Shown piece after piece: positions 11,806-20,860 of a stretch of DNA of 64,000 nt; position 1 is the first letter of the stretch; each line of letters begins with the position of its first letter. The stretch is taken from NCBI GenBank assembly GCA_034509735.1, contig JACGWO010000013.1:11862136-11926135 (forward strand). The letters are read 5' to 3'. Under the pieces are notes generated by a model that did no database searches, had not been told where the DNA came from, and was given only the letters and a program-made list of their open reading frames with translations. A program made the position numbers and the translations under genes. This stretch comes from Sesamum alatum. Taxonomy: Eukaryota > Streptophyta > Magnoliopsida > Lamiales > Pedaliaceae.

Positions 11806-12363
11806 TCTATCTGTCATTTTGACTCTATCTCTTTCTCAAAAATCTCCACATCACATTTTTCTCAAGAAGAAAAATCTGAAAAGTTAACCCATCCCTTCTT
11901 CTCCATGCTATGAGTTTTCTTTGAATTATATTCAAGCTTAGAACAAAAGGGAAATCTGAATACTAATTAATAGTGTATATCGGAGTTCGTCTCTTCCACT
12001 GATCTAGTCTTTTCTAGCAAAAGGGTTAGATCCATCTTCTTGGTTTAGTGTGGACTAGCTTTAGAGGGGTTCTACACTTAAACCCTCTAAGTGAATGGAT
12101 CCAGAAAAAGAAGAGGAGTCAAACGTGTGTAGCCGAACAGAAAAACAATAAAAGGTATTTATTTGTTCTGTTCTCATTTATTATGCTTTGTCATGTATGT
12201 AAATGCATGTTTATAAATCTCTTTTCTGTGTTTTAATTGACACCAAATACCCAAAAATGATCAAAGGGTACACCCCTTTGAATCCGGCTTTAATTCCAAT
12301 TTTGTTTTAAATTACTGTTTACCACGCTTCTGCCGCGTTCCCAGGCCGATCGACAACCTTTGA
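11806..12363 (+). repeat. 3' part of a Copia LTR
   Basis: Shows the usual terminal order: a TTAATTAATAG segment, CTAGCAAAAGGG, TTTAGAGGG, GTGTAGCCGAA, then the hairpin TCAAAGGG/CCCTTTGA (loop TACAC, 12,261-12,281), ACGCTTCTGCCGCGTTCCC and the end before a primer site. The U3 half is missing. Confidence 0.7.
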
Positions 12364-12364
12364 G

Positions 12365-12376
12365 TGGTATAAGAGC
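12365..12376 (+). other. Primer-binding site, degraded
   Basis: TGGTATAAGAGC directly follows the LTR fragment and differs by one base from the plant initiator-Met-tRNA complement. Confidence 0.7.
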
Positions 12377-12633
12377 CTGGTTCGATGCTTATGGCATTGG
12401 ATTTAACATGTATTGTGTTGGAAATGTGTTTTTACGTATTAAATGGCTTTTGGTAAGCATGATTTATAATTGCACGTTTATGTATTTTAAAGTGGATAGT
12501 TTAATTTTGCATATTAAAATTTTGGGTATATTGTATTTTTTTGGAATTTTATAGTTTCAATTTTTGCAGGAAAAAGAAAAAAGATGGATTTTTCAGCAAA
12601 ACAGGGCAGCAAGCGTGCGCAGACTCGCGTAGG
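12377..12633 (+). other. Shortened leader remnant
   Basis: Follows the primer site and starts like other leaders (GGTTCGATGCTTATGGCATT, then long T-rich tracts). It ends in a small remnant of the GC patch near 12,600-12,630 (CAGCAAGCGTGCGCAGACTC). The remaining roughly 1.7 kb of leader is absent. Confidence 0.6.
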
Positions 12634-12730
12634 TAGGGTAAACCCCTTTGATCGGGTTTAGTTCACATTTTGTTTTAAATTATCATTTTCCACGCTTCTG
12701 CCACGTTCCCAGACCGATCCACAACCTTTC
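12634..12730 (+). repeat. Second, partial Copia LTR end
   Basis: GTAAACCCCTTTGATCGGGT, then ACGCTTCTGCCACGTTCCC, repeats the last 100 bp of the LTR at 12,260-12,363. It joins directly to mid-gag at 12,731 with no primer site or leader. Confidence 0.65.
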
Positions 12731-15170
12731 ATCTATGACGTATGAAATCCAAAAACAATATGATAGGTTGGATGATGTCATCTTGATAATGCTTCGCATG
12801 AAAGATGTTTACGAAGTTCTGGATAGGCATATTAGATATGCCACCACAAAAGCATTCTTTGCCACCAAGTTGACCGTCCCTTGTGCAAGAGGATGGGACC
12901 AAGATGCTTTCCCTTATGGAAAAACTTGAGGACCTTCAAGCTAGGCTTGATAATGATACATACATTGACGTGATCTTCAGTCACTTCCTCTCTCTTACGA
13001 CTCGTTTGTTGTAAACTTCATATAATGGGCTTGAGAAGTTCATACACGAGTTATTAAATATATTGGTCTACTATGCGGCAATGACCAAAAAGTGTGCACT
13101 GGCGGTACTAGTTGGGGAGTCTTTGACCTGAAATATGAAAGGCAAGAGGGTGGGACACTGGAAGAGGAAGAAGAGTAAGGCAAAATTCACTACAAGCGCT
13201 TCAAGCACTCCTGTTGCCCCGTTGGGCATGGGTAAAGGAAAGAGGAAGGTAGGTCCACAACCAAGGACACAAATGGCGTCTGCATGAATTTTCAGTAAAA
13301 GGACCACGGAAAGAGGGAATGTCCTAAACTCCTCTCCAATGAAAGTGGTTTGTTATTAAGGTTAACATGATTACTAACTCTGCTTTTTAGGTATTGGATA
13401 CTGGCTCTGGGGCTTACATCTGCAATGATTTGCAGGTGGTGGAATGAAGCAGAAAGCTAAGTAAAGACAAGGTGGTCCTGAGGCTAGGCGATGGCATGGC
13501 TGTTGTTGTTGAAGTTGTAGGACTAGTCACAAAATTAAAGCATTTCGATCGGATCGAGACGGCGAGTATTTTAAGTAGTGAGTTCTTGGAGTATCTAAAA
13601 GAGAATGATATTTTCTCTCCCGCTCCTGGAACGCCACAATTGACGACATCTCTGAAAAGAGGAATAAACACAATATTCCTGGGAAAACACTTTTCGGCGG
13701 ATACCCAACGCGAGGAGTTGCTCCTTGGGGAATGAAGTGAGGTGACACCTCAACAAGATACAACAACATCATTTGCGCTTATAGTTCCCACACTCATGAT
13801 TTCTAGTCCTTCGACGGTTGACTAGAGTACCCCAACAACCTGAGTTGTATGGATTTCTGGGTCTGACGGTCAATTAGATAATGATCGAAAGACCTATGGT
13901 GAAGTGATGTCAGACATCGATTTGGAAAAGTAGATTGAGGCCATAAAATTCAAAATGGACTTTATGAGGTCAAACAAGTTTTGGATCTTGGTAGGTCCAC
14001 CCAAGGGTGTAAAGCCCGTTGGGTAGGTCTACAAACAGAAGCTTGGAGCTGAATGGGAGGTGGCAACCTTTACGGCAAGTGGTGAAATATCACACTCAGT
14101 GACCTGGGGTGGACTTAAGGAAACCTATTAGCTCGTGGCCATGGCTAAGTCCATTCGGATTATGTTTGTCATAGCTGCATGGTATGAGTATAAAATATGG
14201 CATATGGAATGAAAATGGCCTTCCTTAACAAATTTGTTGAGGAAGAGATCTATATGGATCAATCGGAGGGTTTCACATTTGTTGGAAAAGAGCGGAAGGT
14301 CTGTTATCTCCAAAGTCCATCTATTGTCTCCAACAAGCTTACCCAAGCTGGAATGTTTAGTAATGACCAAACTTCGTATGTTGAGAAAGACTTAAAGAGT
14401 TTCAAGATGAAAAACTCCAAATGAGGATCCCTTCCAACAAGGCATGGGATTAAGTTGTCCAGGACTCAATCTCTTAAGACTTCTGAGGAGCTTAGAAAGA
14501 TGTGTGACATCCCCTATGCGTCAGCCATATGAAGAATATAGTATGTTGTTAGTGCACTAGGCATGATGTTGCCTTAGCTTTTAGCGTAACAAGCAGATAT
14601 CAGGCGTGTGCCGAGAGGCACATTGGACTGTGGTCAAGATCATTCTTAGGTACCTTAGATGGATTAAGATATGTTCTTAGTTTATAGTGGTGGAGAGTTG
14701 ATTCTAAAAGGCTACAATGACGCTAACTTCTATGCCAAGTCTTAATCAACATTTGTATTCAGACTGAATGGTAGTGTAGTAGCTTGGAAAGGTTACAAGT
14801 AGATACCACAGTGGATTCCACCATGGAAGCTGAATACATAGCGATTTCTATAGCAACTAAGGAGGTTGTTTGAATGTAAAACTACATCTAAGAGTTGGGT
14901 GTGGTGCTTCGCATTACCGAGCAAGTGGTTATATTATGTGATAACAATGGGGAAAATACTGCAAGCAAAGGAACTAGATCTCATCACAAATCTAAGCACA
15001 CTCTTACACCCTTCCATCTTCTTAGAGAGGTGTTGGGTGGAGGTGGCGTTTGAATGGATAGAGTCACATCGGTAGAAAACACAACAGATCCGTAGACCAA
15101 GGTCGTGTCGCAGATTGCTCATACTCAACCTCTTGAGAAGATAGGTTTGAGACACATAGGTAATTGGCTT
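12731..15170 (+). pseudogene. Decayed Copia gag-pol
   Basis: Recognisable pieces in order: mid-gag (like MTNEIQKQYERLDDV, 12,731-13,290); a knuckle that has lost its first Cys (HGKREC); protease VLDTGSGAYICND (13,390-13,430); a small integrase piece (about 13,540-13,660); RT start (13,860-14,130); RT middle (14,200-14,330, KMAFLNKFVEEEIYMDQ); and RNase H to the NWL-like end at 15,170. Most of the protease-integrase junction and the integrase core are deleted, and stops and frameshifts occur throughout. The 5' side is rearranged LTR and the 3' side a purine tract and deleted LTR. Confidence 0.85.
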
Positions 15171-15404
15171 AGATCAAGTGGGAGGTGAGGGATAGGTCTG
15201 AAACGTTCCAAGTGAGGGCCTTGAGACAGGGGATTGAGAGTATTATTGAGACTTCCACCAAGTGTTGCATTGATTGGATGAGTGACGTGTTCTATCGACG
15301 ACAAATGTTGGACGTCTATGCAACTTTAATGGGTGGTTGACAAGGTTGTCAAGCCTGAACTTACTCGCGAGGAGTCTTCATAAGGAAGCCTTTGAGGCTT
15401 GGTC
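15171..15404 (+). repeat. 3' LTR remnant, part 1
   Basis: AAGTGGGAGG (purine tract) is followed by LTR sequence from the GATAGGTCTGAAACGTTCC region onward. About the first 250 bp of the LTR are deleted. The remnant is then split by the complete element at 15,405 and resumes at 25,637. Confidence 0.7.
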
Positions 15405-16316
15405 TGTTAGAATAGGTGACCATGTAAGCCAATTTTGGCAGGAATATGTAACCTATGTCTAGACAATTTCAGGTGTTTGATAAAACATTTATGAATAAAG
15501 AAGTGAAAAGTTCATATGGCAATATTTTGTTTACGTTCACTTATATATGCTTTTACATATCTGTTCACTACACAAACAAAGCCCACGGACTGAGAATCGA
15601 TTTCGTGGATTGGGACTACGCTTGGAGGTAGGTGCATGAAATCAGTCTTACCGAATCAGTCCGAAAATCTCCAAGTCAAGGAATCCCGAAAATGGGTACC
15701 GGGATTCCCTTTGAGACTTGCACTAAGCATCTGCTGTCATATTTCATCGACGGGTGACGAAGGTCGTCTAAAAGTGTTAGTGGGTCAGCATGCTAGGAAG
15801 CAGCTGACTGAGGTGACTCGCGGGTACCGTCTTACGGAGGACCTTGAGTATGGTCTGCAAGGTATGACGTATTCCCGGTTCCAACGGTACAAGTCAAGTC
15901 CTTTGACTTGAGGAACTGCTGAGTTTACCTGCGCATCAGGTCTGTATCTTAGATATGGTGAGAGATTGCCAAAATACTCTTGAGTAGTCAAAAGCCATGT
16001 CTAGTGCAGCTCGGGTGTACAGAGTGACAGTAGTTTCCAAGAAAGGATCTGTCTTCTGTCAAAAGGTATTGACAGTTGAGTCTCATGTATGCTCTGTGTC
16101 TTGTCCCTAAAATCTGTGGCCACAGTAACTGAACAGAAGGGAAGGTTTCCCTTGCGGCGTTTAGTAAGGACAGACCGACACTTAGGTCCAAAATGGGTAC
16201 CTGCATTTTCCGTGCCCTAGACTCTAAGTGATGAGACCGAAGACAGAAGGACAAGTGTACTGTTACGGCCTAAATGTTCATCCCCGATTATTTCACCTAG
16301 TCTTTAGTGCCATGGA

Positions 16317-16346
16317 CCGTTGCTAGATGGCCACCCATGGTAACGG
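16317..16346 (+). promoter_or_regulatory. Conserved U3 hairpin block
   Basis: Outer arms CCGTTGC and GTAACGG (one mismatch) enclose an inner stem ATGG/CCAT with loop CCAC. The block, with its flank CTAGTGCCATGGA, is among the best conserved pieces of all LTRs here: about 1,690, 24,553, 28,375 (minus), 32,218, 39,311, 40,292 and 47,759. Confidence 0.6.
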
Positions 16347-16806
16347 GCGGATTCTAGGAATCCGACCAAGTCTAGCTGAAAGGTGAACCTAAAGAGTCAC
16401 ACACTATCAACACACTTAAGTATTTAATTTGGAATTAAATATTAGAGTAAAGGAATGATTAAATTAGATTTAATCGGGTCCTATATTTTCTTGGAGAAAT
16501 TAATTCCTTCTATTTGATAAAGGGAATTAAATTAATAAATTAGATTTATTAAGGGAATTGATTTAATGGGCCTAGAATAAATATTAATATTTATTTATCA
16601 TATTTATTTGGCCTTTTGGAATATTTAATGGAATTTAAATATTCCATTAAATTAATATCAACGATTGAGATGGAAAGGGGAGATGGAAGGCTAGGATTGG
16701 TTTGACTAGGTCAAACACTAGTTTGACTAGGACTTTGACTAGGTCAAAATCCTAGTCAAATTAGAGTTCTTAGAGTTGGAGTTTAAAGAGGATTAAACTC
16801 CTCCTC

Positions 16807-16814
16807 TATATAAA
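16807..16814 (+). promoter_or_regulatory. TATA box of the 5' LTR
   Basis: TATATAAA follows a CTCCTCC tract and precedes an ACACACAC tract. The 3' LTR has TATATAAC at 25,046. Other LTRs carry TATAAATAC in the same place. Confidence 0.65.
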
Positions 16815-17269
16815 CCTCTAGCTTCCAACAATTGAAGGATGATGAAATTCCAACACACACACACAACACACAATTTTCGGCCCCCTCTCCCATCTCTCTC
16901 GTCCGCCCTCTATCTCCACTCTCTCCAAGAAATTATTTTCTAGTTCTCTTGTTCTTGGAACATTAGAACTTAGATGAATCAATACTATTAATTGATAACG
17001 TGTCGTTGATTCATCCACTCCAAAATATACACTTGTTCGTTGCAAGCACGACGTACAAGATACGTGGGTGGATCGTGTGTCTTGATTTGGAGGGTCTCAA
17101 GAACGAGATCTCGGTGCAAAACGGGGAACAACGCGTGTAGCCGTTGAAGACGAAAACGACAACGGGTAGGTGTCGTTTAATATTTTCGTCCTCTTTAATT
17201 TTCTACCCTATGGCCTCCATGATCTTTTATATGTTCTTTAATCATGAGATACACCGAACACCGGGGAAT

Positions 17270-17290
17270 CTCAAGGGTACACCCCTTGAG
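17270..17290 (+). promoter_or_regulatory. Conserved U5-side hairpin
   Basis: Perfect 8-bp stem CTCAAGGG/CCCTTGAG around loop TACAC, 104 bp before the LTR end. The 3' LTR copy (25,509-25,527) has a 7-bp stem. Outer stem pairs covary across LTRs (GTTC/GAAC, CTC/GAG, ATC/GAT, CCC/GGG), so an RNA structure is likely. Function is unknown; dimerisation, packaging or polyadenylation control are possibilities. Confidence 0.7.
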
Positions 17291-17394
17291 CGTGTTCTTT
17301 AATTCATTAAAGCATGCTTTAATTTTTGTATTTTATTTTGTATCGCGCTTCCGCATTCGCACAACTTCCTGGGACGACCCACGATTTCTTTCAG

Positions 17395-17406
17395 TAGTAT
17401 CAGAGC
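17395..17406 (+). other. Primer-binding site (initiator Met-tRNA)
   Basis: TAGTATCAGAGC, one base away from the plant initiator-Met-tRNA 3'-end complement TGGTATCAGAGC, one base inside the LTR end. Confidence 0.85.
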
Positions 17407-17589
17407 CCGGTTCGGTGTATAGGCCTAGGGTTTATGTGCCTTTTAAGCATGAAACGTGAAATTGGCATGTTTTTAATTAAATCTTGATTTTCTTGATTTT
17501 TAAAGCATGTCATTTTATGGCTTTTGATTCGTGTGAATTTCTGAATATTGGTATTTTTCTGTTTTTCATGGGAAACGGGGTGGAATAAG

Positions 17590-18045
17590 CGAACGGAAAA
17601 CGAGAAACGCCGCAGCAGGGCAGACGCGTGTAGGCAAGGGAAGCTTGCGCGCGCCCGCCCAGGCGGTCAAGCAGAGGCTGGCTGCGCGCAGGCGCGCTCA
17701 TGCGCGCGCGCGCAAGGCTGCGCGCATGAGAGTCCGCGTGCGGACGGACACCGGGCGGCGCCGCTAGGCGAGCGCGCACGCAGACGGAGGTGTCTGCGCG
17801 CGCGCGCCCGGCAGGCGTGCCCAGTGCACGTCTGCGCGCGCACTGCGCAGGGCGCAGCCGGCAGCCAGCAGGCCAGCGCGCGCACGACAGCCTGCCGGAA
17901 CGCCAGGCCGCGCAGCACGCTGCTGGCCAAGCGCGCGCGCACGCAGGCAGGGGCCTGCGCGGGCGCAGGGTCGGCAGGCTGAGCCTGCTGCCCTGTGCGC
18001 GCGCCGGCAGGCCGCTGCCGGCGGCGGCGGCGACGGCTGCTAGGG
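17590..18045 (+). other. GC-rich patch in leader
   Basis: About 450 bp of very GC-rich sequence dominated by GCGCGC, CAGGC and CGGCAGG words. It ends abruptly at GGCTGCTAGGGTTTTAAAACC. It lies about 200 bp after the primer site, as in the other elements, but its length and sequence differ in each. The 144-codon ORF across it (17,548-17,982) is Arg/Ala-rich with no recognisable motif, and other frames are equally open. Confidence 0.75.
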
Positions 18046-18438
18046 TTTTAAAACCCTAGTAGTGTTTTTTTTATTTTTTAAATTATTTTCAGTTTTAATT
18101 TTTTAATTCTGAAAAATATCGTTTTTTGGGTTCAATTATGCCTAATTTTCTAAAGACATTATTTTAGGAGTAAAATACATTGGATTTGGAATCCCGGGGT
18201 TATTTTACTAAAAATAATGAGGAAAGATTTTCCTAAAACGAGAAAATACTATTACCAATATTGGTATTTTATTTTTCACACGTTATGCACATATTCATTT
18301 ATTTTATTATTTTGAATATTTATGATTGGAAATCATGTGTTGTTGGTATATTGTAATTATATGATTAGATCATGTGATTATGTGTGTTGGATGAAAATGG
18401 ATGATCACGAGCCTTAGACCGAATGTATGGTTTATTTT

Positions 18439-18538
18439 CTGTTGGGCCTGTGTGCCTCTTTTACTGCTTTCTCCTTCTCTCTTTCTAGTTGCCTTGGAAT
18501 AATAAGGCATTCTACCTCCCTCCTTATGTACTCCCCCC
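18439..18538 (+). other. Conserved leader block with pyrimidine tract
   Basis: TGTTGGGCCTGTGTGCCTCTT, a long pyrimidine tract, GCCTTGGAATAATAAGGC (a 5-bp stem GCCTT/AAGGC) and TACTCCCCCC. The same series recurs at about 10,245-10,145 (minus), 30,933-31,027, 34,122-34,221 and 42,867-42,966, while the sequence between drifts. Confidence 0.6.
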
Positions 18539-18754
18539 GGGTTTTCGCTGGGGTATCTTTTTTTTTAATATGTAATGAGAGTAGACTAGGAGTGAGGTTT
18601 CTATTTTTGTAATTGGTGGAGAAGAAGGAAGGACCACATGGAGAGCCCAGACGGGAGGTCCCTTGGAGTTTTCCATGAAGTGAAGAAAGAGAAAAGAGAC
18701 CAAGGCCCATCAGCATGATGATTGGGTTACTATTAATGTAATAGTATAAGACCA

Positions 18755-18830
18755 ACCCTAGATTGACCATAGATCCACTGCGGGCTCAGTGGGTCGCATA
18801 GGATTTGGGCTCGTGATCATCCAACAGGGG
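18755..18830 (+). other. Conserved leader block with CCACTG/CAGTGG stem
   Basis: TAGATTGACCATAGATCCAC runs into a hairpin with a 6-bp stem CCACTG/CAGTGG and loop CGGGCT, then TCGCATAGG and GTGATCATCCAACAG. Near-identical copies are at about 34,475-34,545 and 43,237-43,310, and about 9,965-9,890 on the minus strand. Confidence 0.6.
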
Positions 18831-19100
18831 CATGCTAGGCTTTAATTTTGCTTGTGGTTATTATGATGGATAAATGGGCTTTTATTTATCATATAACTGC
18901 TATGGATGGTTTAATTTACGCATTGTGGATGTATGTGTGAATGTTTATTTATTTGAGATCTCGGTCATTTACTACTCTCACATTGGTTGGACCAATGTCA
19001 AAATATTAGACCCTAGACAAAATGGACATGAACTCTAGGAGTTTGTCCATGCCTTCCAATCCATGGCATAGTGAGGAAGCTACTTTAGGTCAATAGCGTG

Positions 19101-19195
19101 GTCTCACGAGTCGTGGCACGTTATTGTACTTAAAGGAAGTTGCACTATATCATGAACGAAAAATGTGCTGCTGTTACCTGTCTCACGAGTCGTGG
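19101..19195 (+). promoter_or_regulatory. Paired near-palindromes in leader
   Basis: GTCTCACGAGTCGTGG occurs identically at 19,101-19,116 and 19,180-19,195, about 380-470 nt before the gag ATG. The core CACGAGTCGTG pairs with itself except for the central base. Each of the other leaders has the same pair. Confidence 0.7.
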
Positions 19196-19573
19196 GGGTA
19201 CCAGTGGGTCTGTGGCTCGGTCGATTGGGTTAGGTCTAACGCCCAATTAACATGATTCGCTTGGAGTCCTCGGGATCATGTGAAAGGGTGAGGCAATAAT
19301 CTTGGGAATCTCGTGGAACGAGAATGGTATGGAATACCTCCCACAGGATCTTTTCCATGCGAATCGTACAAGCGGGGTATCGGAAAAATCGTTGTGGATC
19401 CCAAGCCCACCAGGAAAGGATTTCCCGAAAAATCACGTTTGAGAGTACCGTGTTTTCGTATAAATAGTGGGAGGATTAAATGTCTAAAGTCCATGCATTT
19501 AATTATTTTATCAAACCACCGTCTTTTATTTTTCTGCTGATCGCGCGCTGTTTTCTAAAATGTAGATTTTAAA

Positions 19574-20860
19574 ATGTCTAAGAACCCACTTTCCACTATT
19601 CTTGAGACAAACAAATTCAATGGAACAAATTACAACGACTGGTTGCGCAATCTCAGGATAGTCCTAGATTACGAGAACCAAGGCTACGTCATGGACGAGC
19701 CTCTCCCTAGGACCTTGCCGGAAGGATCCACGCCAGAAGAACGTGAGACGTTCGAGACTTGGCATAAGGATAACCGGAAGGTCCATAGCATCATACTTGC
19801 TTCGATGACCAATGAGATTCAGAAGCAATATGAAAGGCTAGACGATGTCCCTTCCATTATGGCTCGCCTTAAGGATTGCTATGCAGTCCTGGACCGGCAT
19901 ACTAGGTATGTCGCGACGAAGGCGTTCTTTGGAACTAAAATGACAGAAGGATCCTCTGTACAAGAGCATGGGGTTAAAATGCTTACCCTGGTGGAAAAGC
20001 TCGAGGACCTAAAGGCAGGTCTCGATAATGAAACGTACATAGATGTGATCCTTCAGTCACTCCCACCCTCCTTTGACCAATTTATCGTCAACTACAACAT
20101 GAACGCACTTGAGAAGGGCATTCATGAGTTGATCAATATGTTGGTGCAATACGAGGCAACGACTAAGAAGTCCACGCCTTCGGTATTGTTTGGAGGTGCT
20201 TCAACTTCCAATATGAAAGGCAAAGGTGCCGGACGTTGGAAGAAGAAGAAAGGGAAGGGAAAGGTCGTCAAAGCAGCTACGAACACTAAGAGTGTTCCCA
20301 TTGCCAAAGAGGGGAAAGGCAAAGGAAAGGGAAAGGTTGTCTCCAAGCAACAGTCGAAGGCATATGACACATGTATCAACTGCCGTGAGAAAGGGCATTG
20401 GAAGAGAGAGTGCCCCAAACTCTTCTCGAACCAAGGTATTTATGTGATTGAGGTTAATATGGTCACTAATTCTGCCTCTTGGGTATTGGATACCGGCTGT
20501 GGAGCTCACATTTGCAATAACTTGCAGGTGTTGAAAAGAAGCAGAAAACTGGGTAGCGGGGACATGATCCTGAAACTTGGGAATGGCAAGGCCATCTCGG
20601 CAGAAGGAGTAGGATCCGCCACTCTAGTGATTAGTGATAATATTAGCATAGATTTAGAGCAAGTTTATTTTGTACCTAATATGATTAAAAACATCATTTC
20701 CATTCCATTGTTGGACAATAGTGGTTATGAGTTTAGAATCAATAAAAATTGCTTTTATTTGATGAGGTGTGGAATTGCTCATCTACTTGGTACATTGCAT
20801 AACAGGCTCTATTGCAACAAACGAATTTCGTTCTCAACACTCAACACAAACAAAAATTAG
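19574..20860 (+). CDS. Copia gag and protease polyprotein, 428 aa
   Basis: The ATG is followed by SKNPLSTILE, the start shared with the gags at 35,272 and 44,035. Residues about 1-215 are the capsid-type gag domain (FNGTNYNDWLRNL; ALEKGIHELI). A Lys/Gly-rich basic stretch follows (about 215-275), then the CCHC knuckle CINCREKGHWKREC (CX2CX4HX4C), which binds element RNA. The aspartic protease follows with WVLDTGCGAHICNN, whose Asp is catalytic. Gag builds the cytoplasmic particle and the protease matures it. The frame ends at 20,858-20,860 after a frameshift near 20,810; in a working element it would run on into integrase. This is the longest undamaged part of the element and could still yield a particle protein. 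Confidence 0.92.
   Translation: MSKNPLSTILETNKFNGTNYNDWLRNLRIVLDYENQGYVMDEPLPRTLPEGSTPEERETFETWHKDNRKVHSIILASMTNEIQKQYERLDDVPSIMARLKDCYAVLDRHTRYVATKAFFGTKMTEGSSVQEHGVKMLTLVEKLEDLKAGLDNETYIDVILQSLPPSFDQFIVNYNMNALEKGIHELINMLVQYEATTKKSTPSVLFGGASTSNMKGKGAGRWKKKKGKGKVVKAATNTKSVPIAKEGKGKGKGKVVSKQQSKAYDTCINCREKGHWKRECPKLFSNQGIYVIEVNMVTNSASWVLDTGCGAHICNNLQVLKRSRKLGSGDMILKLGNGKAISAEGVGSATLVISDNISIDLEQVYFVPNMIKNIISIPLLDNSGYEFRINKNCFYLMRCGIAHLLGTLHNRLYCNKRISFSTLNTNKN

Larger units (their letters stand above)
15405..17393 (+). repeat. 5' LTR of the complete element
   Basis: Starts TGTTAGAATAGGTGACCATG and ends GATTTCTTTCA. It is collinear with 23,639-25,631. A TATA box at 16,807 puts the likely transcript start near 16,840, so U3 is about 1.4 kb and R-U5 about 0.55 kb. 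Confidence 0.93.
17407..19573 (+). other. Long untranslated leader
   Basis: About 2.2 kb between primer site and gag ATG, many times the usual Copia leader. It carries a GC-rich patch (17,590-18,045), a block with CCTTGGAATAATAAGGC and TACTCCCCCC (18,439-18,538), a block with CCACTGCGGGCTCAGTGG (18,755-18,830) and two near-palindromes (19,101-19,195). The ORFs on either strand are short and unrelated to known proteins. Confidence 0.8.

Noticed and set aside
17548..17982. 144-codon ORF in the GC-rich leader patch
   Set aside because: Several frames on both strands are open because GC-rich sequence has few stops; the product is low-complexity Arg/Ala/Gln with no motif, and no other element keeps it.
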